This document shows positions 7,514 to 17,191 of a DNA stretch of 64,000 bases, piece after piece. The notes under the pieces are model-generated. The model was not told where the DNA came from and made no database searches. It was given only the letters and a program-made list of their open reading frames with translations. The translations under genes were made by a program, and so were the position numbers. How positions within the stretch are numbered: the first letter of the stretch is position 1; every line of letters starts with the position of its first letter. This stretch comes from an uncultured Clostridia bacterium. GTDB lineage: Bacteria > Bacillota > Clostridia > Christensenellales > Borkfalkiaceae. The DNA lies in assembly GCA_947630705.1 (NCBI GenBank), contig CANRIK010000001.1, forward strand, positions 62,001 to 126,000. The letters are read 5' to 3'.

Positions 7514-8410
7514 TTAAAGTATTCCCTCTATAAATTCTTCCGGATCGAAAAGTTCGAGGTCGTCGATCTTCTCGCCCACTCCCGTAAATATCACGGGAAT
7601 CTGCAATTCACTGCAAAGCGAAATTACGAATCCGCCCTTTGCGGAGCTGTCGAGTTTGGTCAAAACTATTCCGTCGAGTTCAACGGCTTCGTCGAAAATT
7701 TCCGCCTGATTGGAAGCGTTGTTTCCGGTGGTCGCGTCGAGAACGAGCAGTTTGTAAAAATTGGCTTCGGGCATTTCGCGCTCGACGACGCGCGACATCT
7801 TCTTCAACTCCTCCATGAGATGCGCCTTTACGTGAAGTCTGCCGGCGGTGTCTATAATCACAACGTCGGTACCCCTTGCCTTTGCGGACGAAAGGGCGTC
7901 GAACACCACAGCGGAGGGGTCGCTGCCCTCCTCATGCTTTACGATGCGAACCTTGGCGCGCTCCGCCCAAATAGAAAGCTGGTCTGCCGCCGCCGCACGG
8001 AAGGTGTCCGCCGCGGCTACGGTGACCGATTTTTTTTGATTCAAAAAGTAATTGGCGAGTTTGCCTACGGTAGTCGTTTTACCTACGCCGTTTACGCCGA
8101 CGAGCATTATAACCGCCGGATATTTAATTTCGGGAATTTCGGCCTCGACGAGCTTTTCTTCAAGCACGTCTTTCAATAAATCGGTGACGAACTGCTTATC
8201 TTTTAAGCGTTCGTGCTTTGCCTCCGAGCGAATCTCCTCCACAACTTCCTCTGCGGTCGTAACGGAGATATCGGCGCCTATCAGAATTTCTTCGAGTTCG
8301 TCGTAAAACTCGCCGCCTATCTTGTCCTTCGAAAAAAGATTGGAGAGCGCCGAAGAGAGGCTTTCCTTGGTTTTTTTGAGAGCGTTTCTTATTTTTGAAA
8401 ATATTCCCAT
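7514..8410 (-). CDS. ftsY: Signal recognition particle receptor FtsY
   Basis: 298 residues. N domain about 1-85, then the SRP GTPase: G1 at about 105-113 (GVNGVGKTT), DTFRAAAADQL insertion box, DTAGR, TKLD and GVGEKIDDLELFDPEEF at the end. FtsY docks ribosome-SRP complexes at the membrane and hydrolyses GTP with Ffh. The acidic A domain of enterobacterial FtsY is absent, as is common in Bacillota. Its position after smc and rnc is the standard Bacillota order. Confidence 0.97.
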   Translation of the reverse strand: MGIFSKIRNALKKTKESLSSALSNLFSKDKIGGEFYDELEEILIGADISVTTAEEVVEEIRSEAKHERLKDKQFVTDLLKDVLEEKLVEAEIPEIKYPAVIMLVGVNGVGKTTTVGKLANYFLNQKKSVTVAAADTFRAAAADQLSIWAERAKVRIVKHEEGSDPSAVVFDALSSAKARGTDVVIIDTAGRLHVKAHLMEELKKMSRVVEREMPEANFYKLLVLDATTGNNASNQAEIFDEAVELDGIVLTKLDSSAKGGFVISLCSELQIPVIFTGVGEKIDDLELFDPEEFIEGIL

Positions 8411-8464
8411 ATGTTGTTACCCTTAAAAACTCGATATATATTGACAATTCGCTCAAATCTGCGG

Positions 8465-11400
8465 TCACATTACGGTATCGCCGCCCAGCTTCTCTTCGAC
8501 CTCGGAGAGTTTTACCGATACGATTTTTGAAACGCCCTTCTCCTCCATCGTGACACCGAAGAGAATATCGGCGTTCTCCATGGTGGGCTTGCGGTGGGTT
8601 ATTACTATAAACTGCGTGTTCTCGGCAAACTTTTTGAGATATCGAGCATACCTCGCGACGTTCGCCTCGTCGAGCGCAGCCTCGATTTCGTCGAGTACGC
8701 AGAACGGCATGGGACGCATGCCTATTATGGCAAAGAGTATTGCTATTGCGGTAAGCGCGCGTTCGCCGCCCGAAAGAAGGGAAATTTTGGTCAGTTTTTT
8801 GCCCGGGGGACAGGCGATGATTTCAACGCCGGCATCGAGAGGGTCTTCGCAGTCGGTATAGTCGAGTTGAAGCTCCGCTCTGCCGCCTCCGAACAGCTCT
8901 TTGAATGTGCGCTTGAAGTTTTCGCTTATGGTCTTAAAGCCTTCGTCGAAGATTTTAAGCATTTCGGCGCGGATATCGTCGAGAGCTTCGGTCAAATCGG
9001 CTATGGCTTTTTCGAGGTCCTCTTTTTCGAGGAGCATTTTCTCGTGATGGGCGACCGCCTCCTCGTACTCCGCGACAGCCTCCTCGTTAAAGCCGCCCAA
9101 CGCGCCGAGTTGACGTTTTAAAGTCATAATCTTCGAACCGGCCGTTGACGCGTCGAAATCGTCCACTCTATATTCAAGACATTTATTGTAATCGGCGTTA
9201 TATTCTTCGGTTATGCGCTGTTCGAGATTTTCGAGGTCGCTGTCTATCTTGAACACCGCCATCTCGACGGAATGTTGCCTGTCGAGCATTTTTTCACGCT
9301 CGTTGGCGCAGTCGAGACGCTCGGAATCTATCTGTTTTATGCGCTCGTTGTAAGAAATTTTGGAAGCCGTGGTCTCCTTTATGCGACGGCGGAGGTCGTT
9401 TACAACGGCTTGCTCCTCTTCGGTGAGAGCCGTGCGTTCGGCTTGGAGATTGAGTTCTTCGATCTGTCCCTGAATCGTGGGTATGGCGGAATTGATCTGC
9501 CTTATCTTGTCGGTAAGTTTTTCTCTTTCTCCGTTGAGACGGGAGACGTTCTCCGTTCCGGCCTTTACCGCACTTTCGAGAGAGGCTATCTCGACGAGCA
9601 TGGAGTTGAGCTTTTCGCCCACGGAAGTGCGCTCGGCAATCAGTTTATCGTATACGGCGCTCATATCGTCCATCTTTTCGGACGCTTCGTCGGACTGCGC
9701 GGTGAGGTCGCTTGCGCCTTGGCTTACTCCCGTATACTCGCTGTCGAGACCGGAAAGCCGCTCTTTGAGGGCGGCTATCGACTGACCGTATGCCGCATAC
9801 TCGCTCTCGGCGGACGTCTGCGCCTGCATAAGAGCCGATTGCTTTTCGGTGAGCTGTGCGAGCTCCACCCTCGCGCTCTGTAATTTCGAATTGAGCGCGG
9901 AGAGTTCGCCGTCGGCTTCGTCCCTTGCGGCTTCGAGTTCCTTTCTCCTGTCTTCGGCGCGAGAAAGAAAACCGCGCTTTGTTTCCAGACCCTCTTCGAG
10001 CTCCTTTATCTTTCTTTCGTTTGCCAGAAGATTGCCGGAATTTTCTCTGCGCGAACCGCCCGTCATGGAGCCGCTTACGGCTATTACATCGCCGTTCAAG
10101 GTGACTATCTTGAAGGCGCGTGGATATCTTGCGGCAATCAATGTAGCGTTCTGGATATTGTCTACGACAAGAGTATTGCCGAGAAGATTATGTATTACGT
10201 TTTCGAATTTTTTATCGTATTTTACGAGGTTTACGGCAAAGCCTATCGCTCCCCTGTCGCGCACTGCCGATCTTATCTGGTCGTTTTCCGGATGAGGGCG
10301 CATTGCCTCTATCGGCAGAAACGTAACCTGTCCGCCCCTCACTCGGCTCAAATATTCGATGAGATATTTGGCGTCGTCGCGCGTACGTGTTATGACATTC
10401 TGCATGGCGCCGCCGAATGCCGTCTCTATCGCCACCTCGTAGTCCTTATCGCATGATACCACGTCGGCTATGAGACCCTGTATTCTCGACGACAAATCCA
10501 TATCTTCGCGACTGCGGCTCATCAGATTTTTAACCGAATACACATAGCCTTCGAACTTGTCGCGAAGGGCGCGGTACGTTTCGAGATTGGTGTTGATGGA
10601 ATTTATCTGCGCCTCGGCGTCGTATACCTGTCTTACGAGTAATTGCACGCGGTTTTCGGCGTCGGAGACTTTTTTCTCCGCCTCTTCCAAAAGGGAGTTC
10701 TCGTTGCCGAGCAAAAGGGTGAGGGCGTTGCTCTTTTCTATGCACTCGGAGTACTCGTCCCTCGCGGCGTCGCGGCGTGCGCGTATCTTGGACATATCCT
10801 CCTCTATTTCCGTAAGACGTTCGCGCAGCAGCTCTTTCTGCGCCGAAAGAGAGCCCATATTCTGGCGCATTTCGGATAGGTCTTTAAAGGCGTCCAACAC
10901 CTTCTTTCTGTGCTCGCCGGTGAGATACTCATATTCGGAAATCTGCTTTGTGAGATCGTTTATCTGCGAGCGGTATGCGTTGCAGTTCTCCGTCATGGAT
11001 GCGATGCGTTGACCGTTTTTCTCGCGCAAGGCTTCTACGCGCTTCAATTCCCTGTCGATTTCGTCTATACGCTTTGCGGAATAGCCCAACTCTTCCTGCG
11101 CGGAGGCAAGCTGCGCTTTTACGGCGCTCGCCCTCTCCGTATACAGACGGGTCTGGCCGCTCTTGTGTTCTATATTGACCTCATAGAGACGAATCCTGTC
11201 GTTAAGGTCCTGCAAATCGACGTCGGCGCGAGATACACTGTCGCGACATTCCTGATACTCTTTGAGGAGATTTTCGGCGCGCTCTTCGAGGGATTTTATA
11301 CCCTCTGCCAAAGCGGCGCTCTGCGTGGCGAGCGTGGCCTTTTCGCTGGCGGCGCTGTCGTGACGGACTATGTACAAATTCATCTCCTGCAAGCGGAGCT

Positions 11401-12064
11401 GGTCGTATAATTCGCGATATTTCAATGCGTTTTCCGCCGCCTTTTTCTGGGAGGGCAGTACCCTCTCCACCTCCTGCAAGCGCTGATTGAAAACAAACAG
11501 ATTGTCGCGCGAGGCGGCGAGCTTGCGCTCGGTTTCGAGTTTTCTGTCTTTGAACACGACTATGCCCGTGGCCTCCTCGAATATCGAACGTCTGTCCTCC
11601 GGCTTGGCGTTCATTATCTGCTCTATTCTGCCTTGGCCTATTATGGAATATCCCTCTTTGGCGGCTCCCGCGCCGTGAAGAAGCCTCGTCAGCTCTTTCA
11701 TTCGGGACATCTCCCTGTTCAGAAGATATTCGCTTGTGCCGTCGCGGTAAAGACGACGGGTCATTTCAACCTCGTCGGCGTCGATATCGAAAATGCGGTT
11801 GGTATTGTCGAAAGTCAGCGTAACCTCGCAAAACGACATCATTCTGCGCTTTTCGGTGCCGCCGAAAATGACGTCCATCATCTGCGAACCGCGCATCATT
11901 TTGGCCGACTGTTCGCCGAGGACCCAGCGAATCGCGTCGGCAACGTTGGATTTGCCGCAACCGTTCGGCCCCACTATACATGTAACTCCCTCGCCGAGAG
12001 GAATCACCGTTTTATCGGCAAAAGATTTGAAACCGACAAGTTGTATCTGTTTAAAAGTGAGCAT
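8465..12064 (-). CDS. smc: Chromosome segregation protein SMC
   Basis: 1199 residues, normal for bacterial SMC. Walker A GPNGCGKSN at 32-40; long coiled coil; hinge in the middle (about 510-670, with GGQVTFLPIEAMRP and VSGSMTGGS); second coiled coil; ABC signature LSGGERALTAIAI from about 1097; Walker B FCVLDEIEAALDEANV from about 1121. With ScpAB it loads at parS sites and extrudes DNA loops to organise and separate chromosomes. A GAGGAT ribosome binding site precedes the ATG. A 160-bp gap without recognisable features separates it from rnc. Confidence 0.97.
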   Translation of the reverse strand: MLTFKQIQLVGFKSFADKTVIPLGEGVTCIVGPNGCGKSNVADAIRWVLGEQSAKMMRGSQMMDVIFGGTEKRRMMSFCEVTLTFDNTNRIFDIDADEVEMTRRLYRDGTSEYLLNREMSRMKELTRLLHGAGAAKEGYSIIGQGRIEQIMNAKPEDRRSIFEEATGIVVFKDRKLETERKLAASRDNLFVFNQRLQEVERVLPSQKKAAENALKYRELYDQLRLQEMNLYIVRHDSAASEKATLATQSAALAEGIKSLEERAENLLKEYQECRDSVSRADVDLQDLNDRIRLYEVNIEHKSGQTRLYTERASAVKAQLASAQEELGYSAKRIDEIDRELKRVEALREKNGQRIASMTENCNAYRSQINDLTKQISEYEYLTGEHRKKVLDAFKDLSEMRQNMGSLSAQKELLRERLTEIEEDMSKIRARRDAARDEYSECIEKSNALTLLLGNENSLLEEAEKKVSDAENRVQLLVRQVYDAEAQINSINTNLETYRALRDKFEGYVYSVKNLMSRSREDMDLSSRIQGLIADVVSCDKDYEVAIETAFGGAMQNVITRTRDDAKYLIEYLSRVRGGQVTFLPIEAMRPHPENDQIRSAVRDRGAIGFAVNLVKYDKKFENVIHNLLGNTLVVDNIQNATLIAARYPRAFKIVTLNGDVIAVSGSMTGGSRRENSGNLLANERKIKELEEGLETKRGFLSRAEDRRKELEAARDEADGELSALNSKLQSARVELAQLTEKQSALMQAQTSAESEYAAYGQSIAALKERLSGLDSEYTGVSQGASDLTAQSDEASEKMDDMSAVYDKLIAERTSVGEKLNSMLVEIASLESAVKAGTENVSRLNGEREKLTDKIRQINSAIPTIQGQIEELNLQAERTALTEEEQAVVNDLRRRIKETTASKISYNERIKQIDSERLDCANEREKMLDRQHSVEMAVFKIDSDLENLEQRITEEYNADYNKCLEYRVDDFDASTAGSKIMTLKRQLGALGGFNEEAVAEYEEAVAHHEKMLLEKEDLEKAIADLTEALDDIRAEMLKIFDEGFKTISENFKRTFKELFGGGRAELQLDYTDCEDPLDAGVEIIACPPGKKLTKISLLSGGERALTAIAILFAIIGMRPMPFCVLDEIEAALDEANVARYARYLKKFAENTQFIVITHRKPTMENADILFGVTMEEKGVSKIVSVKLSEVEEKLGGDTVM

Positions 12065-12225
12065 AGAATCCTCGTTCTTTTTTCAGTATTTTATTGCATT
12101 ATGGTTTTTGTAAAACAGCTTCCGATGCGCTCGCGCAAGGCTCCGCTTCCGACTCGCTTTCGAAAGGCCTTATAAATTTCCGCGCAACGCAAAGCAAATG
12201 GCGTAGAGTGCGGAATATGGCTCAA

Positions 12226-12858
12226 TCAACGCCTGTTTTCGAGATATGAAAGGGCCTTTTGAGCGGCGAGCTGTTCGGCGCGTCTGACGTTTCCGGCTTC
12301 CCCGACGAACTCCATGTCGGACACGCATACCGCGGCACGGAATACGGGATTCTGCGGCGTGCCCGTTTGCTTTCTGTAATATACGGGCAGAGGTTTTCCC
12401 TCGCCCTGCAACAGCTCTTGAAGTTTGCCCTTGTAATTAATCTGCGGACTGACGGGCGCGAAATCGATAGTGCGGTACACGAACGAGCGCGCGGCGTCTA
12501 TGCCGCCGTCGAGATATATGGCCGCGAGAACGGCTTCGTATGCCGAAGGTTTGGACTTTTTCAGAACGTTATCGTGCGAACTTTTTAAAAAGTGCTTGTC
12601 AAATTCCAACCTCTCGGACACCGGAGTCAAAGCGGCGTCGGAGACATAGCTCTTCCGAAGTTCAGTAAGCTCGCCCTCGCTCTTGTTCTCGTCGTATATC
12701 TTTTCGGAGACCAGAAACTCCAATATCGCGTCGCCGAAAAATTCCATTATCTGATTGTTTTCGTCGGGGTCGGCGGACGGAAGGGTGAGCGAACGCTTCA
12801 AGAGGCTTTTGTCCTTGAAAACATATTCGAGTTTTTTCTCTATTTCCGCATAATCCAT
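12226..12858 (-). CDS. rnc: Ribonuclease III with altered metal-ligand positions
   Basis: 210 residues: RNase III domain about 1-140, then a double-stranded RNA-binding domain (NYKGKLQELLQGEGKPLPVY ... AEQLAAQKALSYLE). It cleaves double-stranded RNA in rRNA and mRNA processing. The signature normally read as NERLEFLGD is NQIMEFFGD here (residues 35-43): the catalytic Glu39 and Asp43 remain but the first Glu is Gln. The second motif, usually A-D-x-x-E-A, is P-S-A-Y-E-A (104-109), so a ligand Asp is replaced by Ser105 while Glu108 is kept. Its ATG overlaps the plsX stop (TAATG). Confidence 0.92.
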   Translation of the reverse strand: MDYAEIEKKLEYVFKDKSLLKRSLTLPSADPDENNQIMEFFGDAILEFLVSEKIYDENKSEGELTELRKSYVSDAALTPVSERLEFDKHFLKSSHDNVLKKSKPSAYEAVLAAIYLDGGIDAARSFVYRTIDFAPVSPQINYKGKLQELLQGEGKPLPVYYRKQTGTPQNPVFRAAVCVSDMEFVGEAGNVRRAEQLAAQKALSYLENRR

Positions 12859-13892
12859 TAATTTTCCTCGGAGGGGATTAAAGAATCGAGATCGGCCTCG
12901 CCGAGAAGTTTCTCAACCGCCGGCACGAGACCGTTGCGGTATATCTGCGCGGCGTTGGCTATCGAAGCCGCTATCGTTTCGGGTTTGGACGAACCGTGGG
13001 TCTTTACCACAACCTTTTTGAGACCCAGAAGCAACGCGCCGCCGAAACGGTTGAAGTCGAGTTGCGAGCGCATGCGATTTATGGTTTTTCTGACGCAGAG
13101 ATATCCGAGTTTGGAGCGGATATTCCTCTTGAATTCCTTTTTGAGAACATCTATGACGAGTTTGCCGCAGCCCTCTATGGACTTCAAGGCGATATTCCCA
13201 GAAAAGCCGTCGGACACCGCCACGTCGCACTCCCCCATCATTATATCTCTGCCCTCTATGTTGCCGATGAAGTTTATTCCGCTCATTTCGGAAAGGTATT
13301 TATACGTCTCCTGATGGAGAGGGTCTCCCTTATGCTCTTCCGTGCCGTTGTTCAGAAGGCCGACTTTCGGATTTTCTATGCCGAAGCCGACTTTCGCATA
13401 CGCGGATGCGAGAACGGCAAACTGACAGAGCATTACGGGCTTACATTCGGCGTTGGCGCCGCAGTCGCAAAGAAGGGTAAAACCGCCTCGGGAATTGGGA
13501 ATTGCCGGACACAGCGCCGGACGCTTTACTCCGCGGATCCTGCCCAATATGAGCTGTCCGCCCACAATCGTCGCGCCCGTTGAACCGGCAGTGACCAAAG
13601 CGCAGATATCCTCCTCTTTTTTGAGCATCCAATAGCCGGCGACGAGGGACGAGCCCTTCTTTTTGACGGCTTCGGTGGGGATATCGTTCATATCGATGAC
13701 GTCGGGACAGTCAACTATTTCGAGACGGGAAGAATCGTATTTGTTCTTTTTTAGCTCTTCCTCTATCTTCGCCTTGCGGCCGGTAAGCACGAGGTAAATG
13801 TCTTTGTCGGCGGCAAGCGCGCTGCATGCTCCGCGTACGTTTACGGATACGCCTCCGTCGCCGCCCATTGCGTCGAGTAATATCTTTATCAT
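12858..13892 (-). CDS. plsX: Phosphate acyltransferase PlsX
   Basis: 344 residues from ATG 13892 (GGAG upstream), where MIKILLDAMGGDGG, the universal PlsX N-terminus, begins; an upstream in-frame ATG at 13955 would add a non-homologous leader and run into the promoter. PlsX turns acyl-ACP into acyl-phosphate for PlsY in phospholipid synthesis. Conserved blocks include AGSTGATIVGGQLILGRI, PAIPNSRGG and GFSGNIALKSIEG. It heads the rnc-smc-ftsY operon, but acpP, which often lies between plsX and rnc in Bacillota, is absent. Confidence 0.96.
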   Translation of the reverse strand: MIKILLDAMGGDGGVSVNVRGACSALAADKDIYLVLTGRKAKIEEELKKNKYDSSRLEIVDCPDVIDMNDIPTEAVKKKGSSLVAGYWMLKKEEDICALVTAGSTGATIVGGQLILGRIRGVKRPALCPAIPNSRGGFTLLCDCGANAECKPVMLCQFAVLASAYAKVGFGIENPKVGLLNNGTEEHKGDPLHQETYKYLSEMSGINFIGNIEGRDIMMGECDVAVSDGFSGNIALKSIEGCGKLVIDVLKKEFKRNIRSKLGYLCVRKTINRMRSQLDFNRFGGALLLGLKKVVVKTHGSSKPETIAASIANAAQIYRNGLVPAVEKLLGEADLDSLIPSEEN

Positions 13893-13926
13893 AGCTATCT
13901 CCGATAAAAAATAATTGTACCTTTTA

Positions 13927-13955
13927 AGTATAGCACACAATATCGGAAAACACAA
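13927..13955 (-). promoter_or_regulatory. Promoter of the plsX operon
   Basis: Minus-strand TTGTGT (13950-13955), 17-bp spacer, TATACT (13927-13932), about 35 bp before the plsX ATG. Confidence 0.6.
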
Positions 13956-13989
13956 GTTATCGTGTATTGAAAATTAAAATTTTCAATAT

Positions 13990-15285
13990 TTAGTTGTTTG
14001 AAATATTTTCTGCGCCTCCGTCGGAAGGCGTTTTTCCGTCTTTTTGATCGCTATCCGACAGAACTATTCTGCTTATCGGAAGATATCTGTCCGCGCGGAG
14101 CCTGATCCTCTTCACGTATCCCGAACGGTCTATTATAAGATAGCCCTCGCTCGTCAGTCCGGCTCTGCCTTCGCGCACCTTCGAAGGGTCGTCGGAAAAC
14201 TCCTCCTTTGCCTCGATATCGCCCGTAACCACGCTCTCGACGGAGTACTTCGCTCCGTCGCTCTTGCCGTAGAGTTCAAACGTCAACAGACCGTCGGCGG
14301 CGTGCGAGCGGATATACAGCGGAAAGGCGGAAGGATTCCTGAATTTCAGATCGCATGCGGAGCCGCTGACCATGGCGTCCCTGGACGGCTCGACATAACT
14401 TACGGAGAGCGAATGAGGGTGATATTCGGTCACCGTCATGCCCGATAAGAGGGCGGCGTTATACAAGGTAGTGCTGACCTGACATACTCCGCCGCCGACG
14501 CCCTCGGAAAACTCGCCGTTCTCAATGATTTTTGCCGGCAAAAATCCGCGTTCGGGCAGTCTTGCCCCCACACTATCATTGAACGAAAAGGTTTTTCCAC
14601 CCTCCACTTTGACGCCGTTCAAAAGTTCCGCCGCAAGACGTATATTTGAGGAGCGATTGACGTTGGAAGAGTCGTACCGAGTCGTAAAACTGCCCAACAG
14701 AGCCGTCTGCTCCCTGACGGACGACATGGACGTGCGGCGGAATGTTTTCAGATATTTCAACGAGACGTCCTCGAAGCCGCCGCAAAGAGAGTGAAGGACG
14801 TCCGATTTGAGCCTCGTGAAATCCACCTGTCTGCCGTCGTTGCCCTCAAAGTATTCAAAGGGCTCGCCGGACAGGTTGAATTGGGCGCGAGGTTCAACCC
14901 TTTCGACCTTTTCGAACTCGCAGATATTGCCGAGTGCCTCGTCGAGGCCGCAGAGATAATAGCTCACGCTCGCCGTGTAACTTCGGTTGCGACGGGCGGA
15001 GGCGAGAACTCGGTTGAAGTCGTCTTTATATGAGATTTCGGGATATGCGAAAGTATAAACTCTCTCTTCGCCGGCAATTTTAAGCTGTTTGCCTTTCAGA
15101 TTTTCTTCCACCTTCGAGCGCAGAAGAGCAGTTGCGGCCTTGACCGTCATTCCCCCGACGTTTTCGCCGTTCACTACGACCCCCCTCGGCAGAGCCGGAG
15201 TAAAGCCGCAAAGACAAAAAAGAATGCCCGTCGCAACGGCGGACAAACATAGGAAAATATTGAGTTTTTTTAATATATTTATCAA
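13990..15285 (-). CDS. VanW-family cell-wall protein with putative peptidoglycan-binding domain
   Basis: 431 residues if translation starts at TTG 15285. This start lies inside the TGA stop of the upstream PHP gene (TTGA overlap), and the hydrophobic export signal (IFLCLSAVATGILFCLCGF) begins a few residues later; the longer frame to 15633 overlaps the PHP gene and is not protein-like. After the signal comes a domain of the YoaR/peptidoglycan-binding type (ALPRGVVVNGENVGGMTVKA). The VanW domain follows (FSFNDSVGARLPERGF, VGGGVCQVSTTLYNAALLSG, EYHPHSLSVSYVEP). Family members are linked to the cell envelope; the reaction is not known. The last residues are Asp/Ser/Asn-rich. Confidence 0.85.
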   Translation of the reverse strand: MINILKKLNIFLCLSAVATGILFCLCGFTPALPRGVVVNGENVGGMTVKAATALLRSKVEENLKGKQLKIAGEERVYTFAYPEISYKDDFNRVLASARRNRSYTASVSYYLCGLDEALGNICEFEKVERVEPRAQFNLSGEPFEYFEGNDGRQVDFTRLKSDVLHSLCGGFEDVSLKYLKTFRRTSMSSVREQTALLGSFTTRYDSSNVNRSSNIRLAAELLNGVKVEGGKTFSFNDSVGARLPERGFLPAKIIENGEFSEGVGGGVCQVSTTLYNAALLSGMTVTEYHPHSLSVSYVEPSRDAMVSGSACDLKFRNPSAFPLYIRSHAADGLLTFELYGKSDGAKYSVESVVTGDIEAKEEFSDDPSKVREGRAGLTSEGYLIIDRSGYVKRIRLRADRYLPISRIVLSDSDQKDGKTPSDGGAENISNN

Positions 15286-16109
15286 ATTTTCAACTTTTGC
15301 CGGAGCTCTTCCGAAGGGCTGAAAACGGGACTGCCTATGCGCCTTCTTCCTCCGCCGTAATGAGTGTCGGAACCGCCCGTAATCAACAGACCGAATTGTC
15401 CGGCAATCTCCTTGAAGTATGCCGTATCGGATACAGTATGTGTAGAATATACGGCTTCTATGCCGCCCAGACCGGCCGAACAGAGTTCGGATATCAGAGA
15501 GCGGAGCTGTTCTTTCGGCATCTCTATTCTTCCCGGGTGAGCCATTACGGCAATGCCTCCGGCGGCGTTTATGACCTCCACCGCTCTCTTCGGAGTGGGA
15601 CGGCAGGCGTCGGAATACGCCGCGCGGCCGCACATCATGTAATTTTTGTAAAATTCGAACGGCGAGGAGCCGTAACCCTTTTTTACCGCCGCGCGAGCTA
15701 TGTGCATGGCATGGACGGGGACCGAACTATATGCGCGCTGGGCCTTTGCCTCGTCGAGAGTCAGATTTACGCCCACGGACGAAAGTTTGGTAATTATGTC
15801 CGAGGCTCTCTCCAAAGAACCTTCGTACAATTCGTTCATAAACTCCGCAAAACACGGGGAACAGAGGTCGAATCCGTACCCGAGCGTATGGATTTTCACA
15901 TCGCCCACATAGGCGGAAATTTCCACACCCGCAATGCCCTTTATGCCGACTTTTTCGCATAACGTGTTGACTTTTTCGGTATTGAAAACCGTGTCGTGGT
16001 CGGTCACGGCGAGAGCGGAAAGTCCGGCGGCGACGGCGAGAGATACGACCTCTTCGGGAGAGAACATTCCGTCGGAAGCGAGAGTGTGAACGTGCATGTC
16101 CGCCGTCAT
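15282..16109 (-). CDS. PHP-domain phosphoesterase
   Basis: 275 residues. The metal-binding motifs of the PHP family are all visible: HVHTLASDG (H-x-H), VTDHDT, GVEIS, MAHPGR and GGSDTHYGG. Relatives of this size (YciV/RNase AM, TrpH) hydrolyse nucleoside 3',5'-bisphosphates or short RNA 5' ends; the exact substrate here is inferred. The start at 16109 overlaps the recF stop by ATGA, and its own stop overlaps the next gene, so recF, this gene and the VanW-like gene are translationally coupled. Confidence 0.88.
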   Translation of the reverse strand: MTADMHVHTLASDGMFSPEEVVSLAVAAGLSALAVTDHDTVFNTEKVNTLCEKVGIKGIAGVEISAYVGDVKIHTLGYGFDLCSPCFAEFMNELYEGSLERASDIITKLSSVGVNLTLDEAKAQRAYSSVPVHAMHIARAAVKKGYGSSPFEFYKNYMMCGRAAYSDACRPTPKRAVEVINAAGGIAVMAHPGRIEMPKEQLRSLISELCSAGLGGIEAVYSTHTVSDTAYFKEIAGQFGLLITGGSDTHYGGGRRRIGSPVFSPSEELRQKLKI

Positions 16110-17191
16110 CTTTTGACTTTGCCTCCCTCTATCTTGATTTTGAAGGCCTCTATTCCGTAGAGAACACGCTCCGCATGCGTGCATGTTATTATGGCCTGAC
16201 GGTTTTGCGTCAACTCGACAAGCTCTTTGCGACGGGGCAAATCGAGTTCGCTCATCACGTCGTCGAGCACAAGCACGGGATATTCGCCGGAGAGTTCTTT
16301 GAAAATCTCCATTTCCGCAAGTTTTATGGAGAGCGCGGCAGTGCGCGTCTGACCCTGCGAGGCGAAAGATTTTGCGTCCTGTCCGTCTATCTCTATACCG
16401 ATATCGTCGCGGTGCGGCCCCGACGCGGTATAGCCGAGGCGGATATCGCGCTCGTAATTTTCTGAAAGCTCGGTATACAGCTTATGTTTCAGTTCCTCCT
16501 CGCTGCCCTTATACTTTTTTTCGGGATAAATTTTCAGTTCTTCCGCTCCGGCGGTGAGGCGGCTGTGCATATCGCGCGCAACGGGCGCAAGTTTTTCTAT
16601 AAAATCGGCTCGGCGGCGAGCTACGACGGCGGCGTATTTGCAAAGTTCCTCGTCCCAGACGGGCAGAGAATCGAATACCGTGTCGAGATTTTTGTCTTTA
16701 AGAAGGTTGTTGCGCTGTTCGAGTATCCTGTTGTAGCGGACGAGCGCAATATAGTAAGGACGGGAAAGTTGGGATATGGAAACGTTCAGAAAGCGGCGTC
16801 TCTCCTCCGGTCCGTCCTGAATGAGACGAAGTTCGCGCGGCGAAAAGAATACGGCGAAAAGATTGCCGAGAATATCGGCGTTTCGGACTATTTTATTGCC
16901 GTTGACGCGCAGTTCTCTGCCCGTTTCGGTTATCTTTGCATAAATTTCAATTCTGCCGTATCTGCCCTCGGCGACGGCGGAAATTTCGGCGTACTCGCTT
17001 CCGTGGCGTATGAGCTGTTTATCCCTTTTCGCCCTCGGCGACGTGCCCGTGCAGAGATAATATACCGCCTCCGCGCAGTTGGTTTTGCCCTGCGCGTTCT
17101 TGCCGTATAGCACATTCAGTCCGGCTCCGAAATCTATGGTCTCGTCGGAATAATTTCTGAAATTTTTCAAATTCAAATTTTTTATGCGCAT
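16106..17191 (-). CDS. recF: DNA replication/repair protein RecF
   Basis: 361 residues. The start MRIKNLNLKNFRNY at 17191 is the classic RecF opening; the frame extends upstream to 17245 but without family sequence. Walker A GKNAQGKTN at 30-38, signature SQGQTRTAALSIKLAE, Walker B YPVLVLDDVMSELD. RecF with RecO and RecR loads RecA at gapped DNA. It is divergent from dnaA across 117 bp; dnaN, usually between dnaA and recF, is missing. Confidence 0.96.
   Translation of the reverse strand: MRIKNLNLKNFRNYSDETIDFGAGLNVLYGKNAQGKTNCAEAVYYLCTGTSPRAKRDKQLIRHGSEYAEISAVAEGRYGRIEIYAKITETGRELRVNGNKIVRNADILGNLFAVFFSPRELRLIQDGPEERRRFLNVSISQLSRPYYIALVRYNRILEQRNNLLKDKNLDTVFDSLPVWDEELCKYAAVVARRRADFIEKLAPVARDMHSRLTAGAEELKIYPEKKYKGSEEELKHKLYTELSENYERDIRLGYTASGPHRDDIGIEIDGQDAKSFASQGQTRTAALSIKLAEMEIFKELSGEYPVLVLDDVMSELDLPRRKELVELTQNRQAIITCTHAERVLYGIEAFKIKIEGGKVKR

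Noticed and set aside
7166..8179. 337-codon plus-strand ORF
   Set aside because: Covers maa and ftsY on the opposite strand; shadow of those conserved genes.
15286..15633. N-terminal extension of the VanW-like frame
   Set aside because: It overlaps the PHP gene and is Arg/Gly/Ser-rich without similarity to a signal; the TTG at 15285 sits exactly at the PHP stop and just before the export signal.
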